Assembly: GCA_002304935.1 (NCBI GenBank) | Contig: DBPS01000014.1 | Coordinates: 1-18,904, forward strand | Direction: 5' to 3' | DNA length: 18,904 bases | Source: Candidatus Humimicrobium oleiphilum | GTDB taxonomy: Bacteria; Actinomycetota; Humimicrobiia; Humimicrobiales; Humimicrobiaceae | Part shown: piece by piece, positions 7,033-15,028 of the stretch | Layout of the letters: every line of letters starts with the position of its first letter | Numbering within the stretch: the first letter of the stretch is position 1 | Notes under the pieces: generated by a model | What the model was told of the DNA's origin: nothing | Database searches by the model: none | Seen by the model: only the letters and a program-made list of their open reading frames with translations | Translations under genes and position numbers: made by a program

Positions 7033-7233
7033 ATGGAAACTATAAAAGACTTTTTTACTTCTGCAAATTTTAAAAATTTCTGGATTAATTTTTACAATGG
7101 TTTTGAAAATGTCCTTGATTTTATTTTCGGTAAAATAAAATATGAGCCCATAAGAGAACTATTTTCAAATCCCTGGTTCTGGATAATTTTTGTGGCTCTT
7201 ATTCTGTTGTCGATAATATTCAGGAGGCGCTAG
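7033..7233 (+). CDS. Small single-pass membrane protein
   Basis: A 66-residue hypothetical protein. The N-terminal half (METIKDFFTSANFKNFW) looks amphipathic and rich in Phe and Asn. The C-terminus NPWFWIIFVALILLSIIF is a clear membrane segment, followed by the stop-transfer motif RRR. It resembles no family I can name. It lies alone between the purine permease and a minus-strand membrane gene. Support for it being real: the biased composition, the membrane segment with positive end, and a well-placed TATAAT for leaderless transcription. The absence of a ribosome site and the short length keep confidence moderate. Confidence 0.55.
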   Translation: METIKDFFTSANFKNFWINFYNGFENVLDFIFGKIKYEPIRELFSNPWFWIIFVALILLSIIFRRR

Positions 7234-7325
7234 CATTTCTGATTTCCTGATTTATTTATTTATAATAATAAAAATCCAGAAACATACTTTTCAACGGTTT
7301 TTCCTGATATAGGGGCATTTTTCTG

Positions 7326-7613
7326 CTATTTATTCTTTTTATAATTTTTGTATTCTGCAATCAGGAAAGCAGTCAGGGCGGCAGTAAAAATGCTGAAGAA
7401 TATTATCAAACCTTTGTTTTCCCTGACTTTTTTACCGAATAAATGTAATTTTGAATTTTCTTTTTTTAAAAAATCCAGGAAATCTTCATCCAGGTAATCT
7501 TTTTCTTCATCTTTAAGATTTTCTATTCTTTCAATTATTTTTTCTTCAAGATTTTCCCCGGGTTTTACAGCAATGTCTTTTGCGATCTTTAAAATCTTAC
7601 TTATCTTACTCAT
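7326..7613 (-). CDS. Small membrane-anchored protein downstream of the sigma factor
   Basis: A 95-residue hypothetical protein starting at ATG 7613, with AAGG nine bases upstream. The first ~60 residues are highly charged and helical (LEEKIIERIENLKDEEKDYLDEDFLDFLKKE), probably cytosolic. A single membrane segment GLIIFFSIFTAALTAFLIAEY follows near residues 68-88, then a lysine-rich tail YKNYKKNK. It begins 28 bp after the sigma factor stop, so the two are probably co-transcribed. This is a common place for an anti-sigma factor, but the usual zinc motif (HxxxCxxC) is absent, so that role is only a suggestion. Confidence 0.65.
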   Translation of the reverse strand: MSKISKILKIAKDIAVKPGENLEEKIIERIENLKDEEKDYLDEDFLDFLKKENSKLHLFGKKVRENKGLIIFFSIFTAALTAFLIAEYKNYKKNK

Positions 7614-7641
7614 AAAAAACTGCCTTTTTATAAAAAAATTA

Positions 7642-8178
7642 TTATTCTGCTATTTTGTCTTTGATTATTTTTCTGGCTCTGTGGATATTGGTTTTGACAG
7701 TTCCGACAGGCTTTTTTAATATTTCTGCTATTTCAAGATAGCTGTAATCCTGAAAATCCCTTAAAATCAAAGGTATTCTGTAATTCTCTTCAAGATTTAC
7801 AACTATTTTTAATATTTCCCTGACCAGTTCTTTATCCTGAAAAAATTTTTCTATGTTCTGATTTGTTTCATATAAAACTACCTCTGAACCTTCTTCTATC
7901 ATATTATCGAGGCTTACCTTTTTATTTGCAGCTTTTGATTTAATTCTTATTTTGTCAATGCATGTATTTACAGTCAGCTTTCTTATCCATGTTTTAAAAC
8001 TGGAAAGACCCCTGAAACCTGAAATTGCAAGATATGCTTTTACAAATACTTCCTGGCTTATATCTTCAGCTTCATGTGAATCTCTTATCATAAAAAAAGC
8101 AGTTGTATAGACATATTTCGAATGTCTTCTTACAAGTTCTTCAAAAGCAGATTTATCTCCTTTCCTGCTTCGTGCCAC
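7642..8178 (-). CDS. ECF-type RNA polymerase sigma factor
   Basis: An extracytoplasmic-function (sigma-70 family) factor of at least 178 residues. Region 2 is seen in GDKSAFEELVRRHSKYVYTTAFFMIRDSHEAEDISQEVFVKAY and SFKTWIRKLTVNTCIDKIR. Region 4 is seen in LEENYRIPLILRDFQDYSYLEIAEILKKPVGTVKTNIHRARK. GTG 8178 is the only usual start codon, but no ribosome site precedes it and it cuts into the normal N-terminal helix. The frame stays open upstream with ...STIKDEILVARS, which fits the family better. A purine-rich AGAGGA near 8234-8229 precedes ATT (8226) or ATC (8220), so an atypical start is possible. It lies 84 bp after htrA in what looks like one transcript. Targets unknown. Confidence 0.88.
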   Translation of the reverse strand: MARSRKGDKSAFEELVRRHSKYVYTTAFFMIRDSHEAEDISQEVFVKAYLAISGFRGLSSFKTWIRKLTVNTCIDKIRIKSKAANKKVSLDNMIEEGSEVVLYETNQNIEKFFQDKELVREILKIVVNLEENYRIPLILRDFQDYSYLEIAEILKKPVGTVKTNIHRARKIIKDKIAE

Positions 8179-8262
8179 AAGAATTTCGTCTTTGATTGTG
8201 CTGTCGTTTTTTGTATTGATTTTAATTTCCTCTTGCTGTGTTTCTGTTTTATGTTACTCAGT

Positions 8263-9468
8263 TTAATTAATGGCAGTAACCGGAGACTCGGCAAGAACCA
8301 GGGATAAATTAATAAATGTCCCGTTTCTGTATATCTCCACTTCAATTTTATCGTCTACATTATGCCTCAGCATCTGAGCATAAAGCTCAAAACTGGTTTT
8401 TATCTCCTCGCCATCAAATTTGGCAAGAACATCCCCTGCCCTGATTCCTGCCTGTTCTGCAGGATAACCTGAAAACACCTGAGCTATAAGAACACCGGGA
8501 ACTTCTCCCTGGTTTGTGCTCATCTCTATGCCGATATAAGGGATCCTTGCTTTCCCATACCGGATTATCTGTTTTGCAATATTTACTGCAGTATCGCTTG
8601 GTATGGCAAATCCTATTCCGGCACTTGCTCCGCTTGGTGAAAATATAAGGTTATTGACTCCTATAACTTGTGCTGAAATATTTATAAGAGGCCCTCCACT
8701 ATTCCCCGGATTGATTGCTGTATCAGTCTGTATAAGATCTACCATGGGAAGCATGTCGCTTGCAACTGTAATATCCCTGCCTTTCGCACTTACCACTCCG
8801 AATGTTACAGTCTGCTCTATTGCAAACGGACTTCCTATTGCAATTACCATTTCCCCCACCTTTACATTTTTAATTGATGTAAAGCTTGCTTTCTTTAAGC
8901 CCGAAGCTTCTATTTTTACTACTGCAATATCCGTATCTTTGTTAAAACCTACTAGCTCTGCTTTATACTCTTTCTCCTCAATTGTCCTAACTATTATCTC
9001 GTCCGCACCGGAAACAACATGCTCATTTGTAATTATATAACCATCTTCTGTATATATTATTCCTGATCCTACACCGGCATCAGTAAGAATATTTTTGTTG
9101 TCATAAACTCTTATCCTTATATTTACAACAGAAGGAGATACTTCTTCCACAAGAGCTGTTATGGCACTGTTAAATTCCTTTAACGAAAAATTTTCAGCCG
9201 TTCTTGCTTTTTCAGATTCGTTTATTGCGTTTTCTGTTCCATTATTTTCTTTTTCCGGTATGACCGGCTGAGACGGTGCTGTATTTTCAGAATTACCATT
9301 ATCTCCTCTCAGCAATTCTGTCGGAGAGGTTTTATTAATTACAGATAATATCCCGACAGTAAAAAAGAAACCTACTGCTATAAGAACCACAGCTGCAATT
9401 ATTATCAGGCATCCTCTCAAGAAAACAGGCCTGATGTTATCATTTTCATCATTATAATTATTATCCAT
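8263..9468 (-). CDS. HtrA/DegP-type membrane-anchored serine protease with PDZ domain
   Basis: A 401-residue HtrA-family protease for quality control of exported proteins. Order: a short cytosolic N-terminus, one membrane anchor (about 18-43), a Ser/Asn/Glu-rich linker (45-95), a trypsin-like domain with His150 (TNEHVV), Asp180 (DTDIAVV) and Ser257 (GNSGGP), and one PDZ domain (about 310-393) with PGVLIAQVFSGYPAEQAGIRAGDVLAKFDG. The triad is complete. Its ATG overlaps the end of the binding-protein gene by eight bases, and AGGAGG for htrA lies inside that gene, so translation is probably coupled. A sigma factor follows after 84 bp, which suggests an envelope-stress unit. Confidence 0.93.
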   Translation of the reverse strand: MDNNYNDENDNIRPVFLRGCLIIIAAVVLIAVGFFFTVGILSVINKTSPTELLRGDNGNSENTAPSQPVIPEKENNGTENAINESEKARTAENFSLKEFNSAITALVEEVSPSVVNIRIRVYDNKNILTDAGVGSGIIYTEDGYIITNEHVVSGADEIIVRTIEEKEYKAELVGFNKDTDIAVVKIEASGLKKASFTSIKNVKVGEMVIAIGSPFAIEQTVTFGVVSAKGRDITVASDMLPMVDLIQTDTAINPGNSGGPLINISAQVIGVNNLIFSPSGASAGIGFAIPSDTAVNIAKQIIRYGKARIPYIGIEMSTNQGEVPGVLIAQVFSGYPAEQAGIRAGDVLAKFDGEEIKTSFELYAQMLRHNVDDKIEVEIYRNGTFINLSLVLAESPVTAIN

Positions 9469-10870
9469 TTTCCTCCTGTATCTCTTCTTCCCCTGATGTG
9501 GTTTCGGTAAAATCCTCTATCTTTAGTTGTCCGGATTTCATTTTTATAATATCTTCCTGCATTTTGTCTGCTGCATCTTCCACGGAGATATTACCTGAAA
9601 TCAGGCTTTCAACATTTAATTTGATTACTTCCCTGATAAGTCTCAGATCTTCTTCAGGTATCTGCCCTCTGCAGATTTTTACCTGAAGCAGCGTATTGTA
9701 GAGAATATCGTTTGTCATAATCTCTTCCCTTTCCAAACCGGTAACTGAAGGATAGGAAGATGTGTTCAGCATCCACGCTTTTTGTATCTCGTTTGATATC
9801 ATATAATTTATAAAATCCTTGGCATATTCAAAACTTCTGGAAGCTGAATTTACATTTATCATAAATCCCATTCCGGTAACCATCGGTGTCGGATTGGAAA
9901 GTGCTCCGATTGCCTTGGGTATTTTGCCTACACCAAAATTTAATCCTTCTTCCCTGTATTCTTCTATTGCCCATGAACCATTTATTATCATCGCTGTCTG
10001 TCCCGCAATAAAGGAATCATTTATTTCTTCATATCCGATATTAAAAGGCATTATATTCTCGGTATTATAAAGTTCATTCAAAAAACCTAATGTTTTTTGG
10101 ACTGACTGATTGTTTAAATTAATTGAACCGTTATCATAATCATATATCCAGTCAAGATAACCCCCCATAAATGGTATTATCCATTCCGGCTGTCCGGCAT
10201 TAAGCAGGAATCCGTAAATGCCTGCTGCAGAATCTGGGTTCTCCCTGGAATAAGTTAATACTTCTTCAAAATCTGCAGGCGCCTGGGGAATAATGTCTTT
10301 ATTGTAAAAAAACAAAAGAAAGTCTGATGCATTGAATGGTACTGCATATCTTTTCTTGTCAAAAAATGTAAGCTCATTTAAACCCGGCAGGAATTTATTA
10401 TAATCAAATTCATCAGACAGATCTTTCAGGACATTTTCTTTCGCAAGTTTTTTCATATTGCCCAGTTCCAGAAGTATAATATCCGGACCTGCCCCGGCAA
10501 GGCTTGCGGCACTGAAAGTATCCATTAGTTCTTCTTCGTTTCTATAATGCCTGACTTCAATATTTATATTAGGATTCTCCCTTTTAAAAATTTCGATATT
10601 TTCCATTAAGAATATTCTTTCCTTCGGTTCGCAACTGTCCCAGAAGGTAACTGAATGAATTTCATCATTTCCCTGGTCTGGAAAATTGCTTGTTTCATTT
10701 TCGCCGACCTGTTCAGTTGAGGTTGCTGCCTGGCTTTGGGTACCTTCCGTTATGTTTTCGGTGCATCCTGATAAAATCAAAACAGTTATAGATATAATGA
10801 CAAAAATTGCGATGACAGGTTTCAGCGACCTGGAAAAATATCTGTCCTTATTATTATTTAAATGAAACAT
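9461..10870 (-). CDS. Extracellular solute-binding lipoprotein (sugar-type, family 1)
   Basis: A 469-residue lipoprotein. It has a basic N-terminus, a membrane-spanning signal (about 17-34) and lipobox LSGC with Cys36. A Ser/Thr/Gln/Glu linker follows to about residue 70, then an ABC sugar-binding-protein fold (SVTFWDSCEP..., AGAGPDIILLELGNMKKL, YAVPFNASDFLLFFYNKD, FIAGQTAMIINGSWAIEEY). Such proteins deliver oligosaccharides to ABC permeases, but no permease genes are in the window. Its end overlaps htrA by eight bases and carries the htrA ribosome site. The C-terminus ends in an acidic tail. An orphan binding protein tied to a protease may act as a sensor or adaptor; that is inference. Confidence 0.88.
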   Translation of the reverse strand: MFHLNNNKDRYFSRSLKPVIAIFVIISITVLILSGCTENITEGTQSQAATSTEQVGENETSNFPDQGNDEIHSVTFWDSCEPKERIFLMENIEIFKRENPNINIEVRHYRNEEELMDTFSAASLAGAGPDIILLELGNMKKLAKENVLKDLSDEFDYNKFLPGLNELTFFDKKRYAVPFNASDFLLFFYNKDIIPQAPADFEEVLTYSRENPDSAAGIYGFLLNAGQPEWIIPFMGGYLDWIYDYDNGSINLNNQSVQKTLGFLNELYNTENIMPFNIGYEEINDSFIAGQTAMIINGSWAIEEYREEGLNFGVGKIPKAIGALSNPTPMVTGMGFMINVNSASRSFEYAKDFINYMISNEIQKAWMLNTSSYPSVTGLEREEIMTNDILYNTLLQVKICRGQIPEEDLRLIREVIKLNVESLISGNISVEDAADKMQEDIIKMKSGQLKIEDFTETTSGEEEIQEENG

Positions 10871-10946
10871 AGCCTAACCTTTAGATATAATTATTAATTT
10901 TAATTATTACCAAAACAGAATCTGCGAATCTGTAATATTATAAATT

Positions 10947-11795
10947 TTAAGGCATTTCTACGGAGTCTTCAAAAAAAACTTCCAAATCATAATGTGTAAA
11001 ATCTTTTGTATATTTGCTGAATAAAACATCAAGGGAAAAGTTTTGTTCCTCTTTCGGGAGAAGCTCTTTCTTTTCTATAAAACATTTTTTTATCAAAACA
11101 ACCCTGTCCCTGATATCATAAAAAGTTGATAAAAGATTTATATTAATAGCTTTGCTTTCCCCGATATTGACTATTTTCCCATTTATTTCGAGTATATCAT
11201 TTTTATAACTAAAATTCTCTTTGTTGACTATTATATTGCTTTTGAGAAGTTTGTAGTAATCGTCGTAGTTAACACCTATTTTTATTGTCTCTACACCTAT
11301 ATATTTTTTATTGTCTGCAAGTATATATAAGAAAGGTATTTTACTATCGGGCCTTAAGTAATTGGCATTTACACTGATTTTGTCAGAATGAATACTGCTG
11401 CCTTTTTTATCCAAAAAATCTATTGTCAGCAGAATATTTGTCTTGGTTGAATTCGATATATTGATTATCTCTCCCGTCACTGAGAGATTACCGAAATAAT
11501 CAAGAAAAACATTGGTATTCCTTATTTTTACGCCAATTGATGTAGTAACATCGGTTTTTATTTTTCCATAGTCAAAAAATATCAGAGTTATATTCTCTTC
11601 ATCATCAGATAGTGTGTTGTCGGTGCTTGAAGTTGCAGCATTTTCTGAATCCAGATTTTCTACATCTGATTGAAAAGAAAAATTCCTGGAAATATTGCTG
11701 GTGAAATCTTCGATTTTGCTGCATGAAGGAGTTATAGACAACAGGGAAAAAACAATTAGCAGAAGCCATAATTTTTTAAACTTAGCATTCTTCAT
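10947..11795 (-). CDS. Putative lipoprotein with two FxLYD-like beta repeats
   Basis: I chose ATG 11795, giving 282 residues, because it yields a classical signal MKNAKFKKLWLLLIVFSLLS followed by ITPSC, a slightly non-canonical lipobox. The frame is open to 11870, but that start would overlap panD by 89 bases; from 11795 the overlap is 14 bases. The start lies just after GGTGA within the panD end. A Ser/Asp/Asn-rich linker follows. Then two similar beta-rich segments occur: NLSVTGEIINISNSTKTNILLTIDFLDKKG and ILEINGKIVNIGESKAININLLSTFYDIRDR. They resemble FxLYD-type domains found in exported proteins. Function unknown; it probably sits on the outer face of the membrane. Confidence 0.75.
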   Translation of the reverse strand: MKNAKFKKLWLLLIVFSLLSITPSCSKIEDFTSNISRNFSFQSDVENLDSENAATSSTDNTLSDDEENITLIFFDYGKIKTDVTTSIGVKIRNTNVFLDYFGNLSVTGEIINISNSTKTNILLTIDFLDKKGSSIHSDKISVNANYLRPDSKIPFLYILADNKKYIGVETIKIGVNYDDYYKLLKSNIIVNKENFSYKNDILEINGKIVNIGESKAININLLSTFYDIRDRVVLIKKCFIEKKELLPKEEQNFSLDVLFSKYTKDFTHYDLEVFFEDSVEMP

Positions 11796-12165
11796 CTTCA
11801 CCGGTAATAAAACCACTTTCTGTAAAATGGTTTTTTTCGTCAACATGTACAATTTTCGGTAAAAAACCACTTGCCTTTTCTGGTTCCAGAAGGCAGAAAG
11901 CCATTATGATTACCTTTTCTCCTTTATTTATTAATCGGGCAGCTGCACCATTGAGACAAATAGTCCCGCTTTTGCTTTCGCCTTCAATTACATAAGTTTC
12001 AAGTCTTTTTCCCGAGTCAACGCTTACCACCATTACTTTTTCGTAAGGAATAATTCCTGCTTTTTTCATTAAAAAACTGTCAATTGTAATGCTTCCCACA
12101 TAATCGACTCTTGCTGCAGTAACGGTTGCTCTGTGAATTTTGCTTTTTAAAATATTCAGTAACAA
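11782..12165 (-). CDS. panD: Aspartate 1-decarboxylase proenzyme
   Basis: A 127-residue PanD, which makes beta-alanine from aspartate for pantothenate synthesis. It starts at TTG 12165 with AAAGG six bases upstream. HRATVTAARVDYVGSITID places the self-cleavage site at Gly24-Ser25, the standard position, where serine becomes the pyruvoyl cofactor. Conserved NGAAARL follows at 72-78. The C-terminus GFITGEDEEC is slightly longer than the common core, and its coding end overlaps the following lipoprotein gene. It lies 83 bp after panC in the same direction. Confidence 0.95.
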   Translation of the reverse strand: MLLNILKSKIHRATVTAARVDYVGSITIDSFLMKKAGIIPYEKVMVVSVDSGKRLETYVIEGESKSGTICLNGAAARLINKGEKVIIMAFCLLEPEKASGFLPKIVHVDEKNHFTESGFITGEDEEC

Positions 12166-12248
12166 TTTTAGCCTTTTTCTTTATGATTAAGTCAACAATA
12201 ATACATTTATAATCGCTGAAAGTAAATATGGTTTTAAGGCTTGCAGGA

Positions 12249-13103
12249 CTACACTTCTATTACCTTATTGTCTATAAGCCTTGTTTTGCCAAACCATATT
12301 GCAGAAGCAATAAGTATTTTTGGTTTTTTGCTGTCTGGTTTTTTAACAGTTTTTAAATCTTCAGGATCTCTTATGTCAAAATAATCTATTTTTTTTACAA
12401 AAGCACAATCTTTAAGCATCTTTACAGCTTTGTTTTTTGAAGCTGTAATGCTGTTTCCTTTTTTTATTTCATTTTCAGCAATATTTATTGCCCGATAAAG
12501 GACATTTGCATTTTTTCTTTCTTCAGGCTTTAGATATACATTTCTGGAACTGAGTGCAAGACCGTCGGGTTCCCTTATAGTCTCGCATTCAACAACCTGC
12601 ACATCTATATCCAGGTCCGAAACCATCTTTTTTAGAATTGCAAGCTGCTGAAAATCTTTCATACCAAAAAAAGCTTTGTCCGGGCTGATAATATTAAATA
12701 GTTTTAAAACAACAGTACAGACTCCGCGGAAATGTCCGGGCCTAAACTTCCCGCACATTACTTTTTCCATCTTTTCCACCTTAACATATGACAGGTGGTT
12801 TTCTGCATACATTTCTGATGGTTCAGGGTAAAAAATAATATCCACTCCTTTTTCTGCTGCCAGCATTCTGTCTCTTTCGAAGTCCCTCGGATATCTGGCA
12901 AAGTCTTCATCTGGCCCGAATTGCACAGGATTTACAAATATGCTTATAACTGTTATATCGCATTGCTTTTTGGATTTTTCTATTAAAGAAATATGGCCCT
13001 CGTGCAAAAATCCCATTGTCGGGACCAGCCCTATTTTTTTCCCATCTTTTCTAAGTTTTTTTACTATACTGTTTATCTCTTTTTTTCTTTTAATTACCTG
13101 CAT
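12249..13103 (-). CDS. panC: Pantothenate synthetase (pantoate-beta-alanine ligase)
   Basis: A 284-residue PanC that joins pantoate and beta-alanine using ATP through a pantoyl-adenylate. Motifs: VPTMGFLHEGHISLI with the HxGH-type HEGH (34-37), FVNPVQFGPDED with Gln61, GKFRPGHFRGVCTVV, FFGMKDFQQL (145-154) and LSSRN (184-188). All key positions are present and length is normal. ATG 13103 shares one base with the panB stop (TAATG), so translation is coupled; GGAG lies about 11 bases upstream within panB. The C-terminal domain is lysine-rich, typical of these AT-rich neighbours. Confidence 0.97.
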   Translation of the reverse strand: MQVIKRKKEINSIVKKLRKDGKKIGLVPTMGFLHEGHISLIEKSKKQCDITVISIFVNPVQFGPDEDFARYPRDFERDRMLAAEKGVDIIFYPEPSEMYAENHLSYVKVEKMEKVMCGKFRPGHFRGVCTVVLKLFNIISPDKAFFGMKDFQQLAILKKMVSDLDIDVQVVECETIREPDGLALSSRNVYLKPEERKNANVLYRAINIAENEIKKGNSITASKNKAVKMLKDCAFVKKIDYFDIRDPEDLKTVKKPDSKKPKILIASAIWFGKTRLIDNKVIEV

Positions 13104-13909
13104 TAATATGAATGCTCCTGTGCTGGAAATTCCTTGCTTTTTACTTCTCCGATATAGTCTTTAAAACATTTTTTCATAATCTGTGAGATTTCTGCATATC
13201 TTTTTACGAATTTGGGTTTGTATTGTTCAAAAAGACCAAGCATGTCGTGTGAAACAAGAACCTGTCCGTCACAATCCGAACCTGCTCCTATTCCTATGGT
13301 AGGAACTCTTACGCTTTCGGTAATTTCCTTTGCAAGGGCTGAAGGTATTTTTTCAAGAACTATTGCAAAAACCCCTGCCTTTTCTATTTTTCTGGCATCA
13401 TTGATGATTTTCTCTGATTCTTCTTTTGTTGAGCCTCTGAGTCCGTATCCTCCGAAAACATTCACCGACTGGGGAGTAAGGCCAAGATGTCCCATTACAG
13501 GTATTCCTGCATCAACAATTTTTCTTATGGTTTCCAACACTTCTTCTCCACCTTCAAGCTTTACCGCGCTGACATTTGATTCCTTTAAAAACCTTCCGGC
13601 ATTCTTTAGGGCTTCTTCAGTGCTTGCCTGATAGGACATAAAGGGCATGTCACCGACAACAAATGCATTTTTAATTCCTCTTGTAACTGCTTTGCAGTGA
13701 TGAAGCATTTCTTCCATGGTAACAGGGATCGTGCTTTCATATCCCAGAACGACATTCGCAAGCGAATCACCGACAAGAACCATATCGATGCCTGCATCAT
13801 CAAGCATGGTCGCCATCAGGAAATCATAACATGTAAGCATTGTTATCTTTTCGCCTTTTTGTTTCATCTCCATAAGAGTGTTTATTGTTATCTTTTTTCT
13901 TTCAGACAT
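13103..13909 (-). CDS. panB: 3-methyl-2-oxobutanoate hydroxymethyltransferase (ketopantoate synthase)
   Basis: A 268-residue PanB that adds a one-carbon unit from methylene-tetrahydrofolate to 2-oxoisovalerate. Visible: MLTCYDF (24-30), VGDSLANVVLGYEST with Mg-ligand Asp48, GDMPFMSY with Asp87, KLEGG with Glu119, GHLGLTPQSVN, VLEKIP with the catalytic Glu186, and GIGAGSDCDGQVLV. The ATG has GGAGA about five bases upstream. It is followed by panC with a one-base overlap and preceded by a DUF2520 gene 53 bp upstream. Its substrate 2-oxoisovalerate is also a substrate class for branched-chain dehydrogenases such as the one at the left edge. Confidence 0.97.
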   Translation of the reverse strand: MSERKKITINTLMEMKQKGEKITMLTCYDFLMATMLDDAGIDMVLVGDSLANVVLGYESTIPVTMEEMLHHCKAVTRGIKNAFVVGDMPFMSYQASTEEALKNAGRFLKESNVSAVKLEGGEEVLETIRKIVDAGIPVMGHLGLTPQSVNVFGGYGLRGSTKEESEKIINDARKIEKAGVFAIVLEKIPSALAKEITESVRVPTIGIGAGSDCDGQVLVSHDMLGLFEQYKPKFVKRYAEISQIMKKCFKDYIGEVKSKEFPAQEHSY

Positions 13910-13962
13910 TTTTTCTCCAGTAATATTTGGTAATTTGATAATTTTTATAAAAACCTTTTATG

Positions 13963-14883
13963 TTAAAAAATAAACAAATCCAGAAGCCTGTCATAGGTCT
14001 TGCTATCTATCCATTTGTTTTCTAATGCAATATCTGCGGTAAAACGCCCGAGAATCTTATAAACATCAGTGTAATCACTGTTAAGCCTGGATCCTATATT
14101 TTCTATATGATTTTTAACCGTACCCACATCCCCTCTCGCGATAGGCCCCGTAAGCGAATTATGTGTTCCAAGTTTTTTTATGTTGTCAATTGTCCCCTGA
14201 GACAGGTTTAAGATGCCTTCCATAAAGATTTCAGGCTCTATGCCTATTTCCTTTCCCATCTTTTCAACAATATTCAAAAGACCTACAAGATAATTTGAGG
14301 CCATGCATGCACATGCATGATAAACTGCTTTTGTGCTGTTTTCAATATAAACGCTTTTTCCCTGTAGAAAACCCAGTATCTCTTTAATCGCAAAAGCTGC
14401 CCTTTTATCTTTTTTATCATATGTTACACCAAAAAGAGTGCCTTTTATGGAATTTGCTGAATCCAGGTAATTTGCAAATGATTTCATCGGATGGATGCAG
14501 CAGACAGAAGCTCCTGAAGATTTAGCCGAATCAAGAACATCCAGCCCTTTTAATCCGCTGAAATGAATAAATGTTTTACCTTCCCCTGCTGCTTTGCCTT
14601 TTAAAAATAGTTCCTCACACACTTTTTTTATTAAGTCGTCGGGTGTGCAAATCAGTATGCAGTTTGCTTTTTGAACAGCTTCTGTATTATCAAGCAGGAA
14701 AAAAGTGTTGCTTTTTATTCTGCCCAGTATATTTTTTGCGTTTTGGACAGACTCCTGCCTTCTTCCGGAAAGAGATATGAGATTAATGCTATTATTTGTG
14801 CTTAACGAAAAACAATATGCCAAAGTCAGCCCAAGGCGTCCCGGACCTATTATGCAGATATCTAATTTTTCTTCGTTTTTCAT
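13963..14883 (-). CDS. Rossmann/DUF2520 dehydrogenase-like protein in the pantothenate operon
   Basis: A 306-residue protein with an N-terminal dinucleotide-binding fold (GPGRLGLTLAY, 13-23; SGRR at 39-42, which could favour NADP) and a C-terminal helical DUF2520 domain. Conserved-looking segments include HFSGLKGLDVL, HPMKSFA (131-137), AVYHACACMASNYLVGLLN (187-205) and TGPIARGD (245-252). The fold resembles pyrroline-5-carboxylate and ketopantoate reductases. It is the first gene before panB-panC-panD, with no panE in the window, so ketopantoate reductase is an attractive role, though unproven. In mycobacteria a DUF2520 gene also precedes panC-panD. The start codon has only a weak ribosome site. 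Neighbour dnaN ends 146 bp upstream. Confidence 0.85.
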   Translation of the reverse strand: MKNEEKLDICIIGPGRLGLTLAYCFSLSTNNSINLISLSGRRQESVQNAKNILGRIKSNTFFLLDNTEAVQKANCILICTPDDLIKKVCEELFLKGKAAGEGKTFIHFSGLKGLDVLDSAKSSGASVCCIHPMKSFANYLDSANSIKGTLFGVTYDKKDKRAAFAIKEILGFLQGKSVYIENSTKAVYHACACMASNYLVGLLNIVEKMGKEIGIEPEIFMEGILNLSQGTIDNIKKLGTHNSLTGPIARGDVGTVKNHIENIGSRLNSDYTDVYKILGRFTADIALENKWIDSKTYDRLLDLFIF

Positions 14884-14949
14884 GATTATTGCCGCTTTTA
14901 AAAAGTTAGCACTGATTGATTACTCATATATGTAAAAATATGGTCTGTT

Positions 14950-14955
14950 ATTATA
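14950..14955 (-). promoter_or_regulatory. Possible -10 of the DUF2520-pan operon
   Basis: On the minus strand TATAAT (14955-14950) lies about 67 bases before the DUF2520 ATG, in the 145-bp AT-rich gap after dnaN. No convincing -35 is visible, so this is only a candidate. Confidence 0.25.
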
Positions 14956-15028
14956 AATTAATTAATGATTATTAATATTAAAAAATAATAAAACAGAGGA
15001 TTATCTTTAATTATTTATAAAAAATTAT

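Noticed and set aside
7234..7325. Terminator after the tiny membrane protein
   Set aside because: TTTCTGATTT and AAATCCAGAAA can pair, but the loop is long, the stem has a bulge and no U-run follows.
8130..8345. 71-residue open frame across the htrA-sigma junction
   Set aside because: It overlaps both real genes in another frame and shows no recognisable domain.
10871..10946. Terminator or operator in the gap before the binding-protein gene
   Set aside because: AGATTC occurs twice in tandem and ACAGA/TCTGT can pair, but the stem is only five bases and the pattern is too weak to call.
11796..11870. Longer lipoprotein starting at 11870
   Set aside because: It would add 25 residues before a complete signal peptide and overlap panD by 89 bases.
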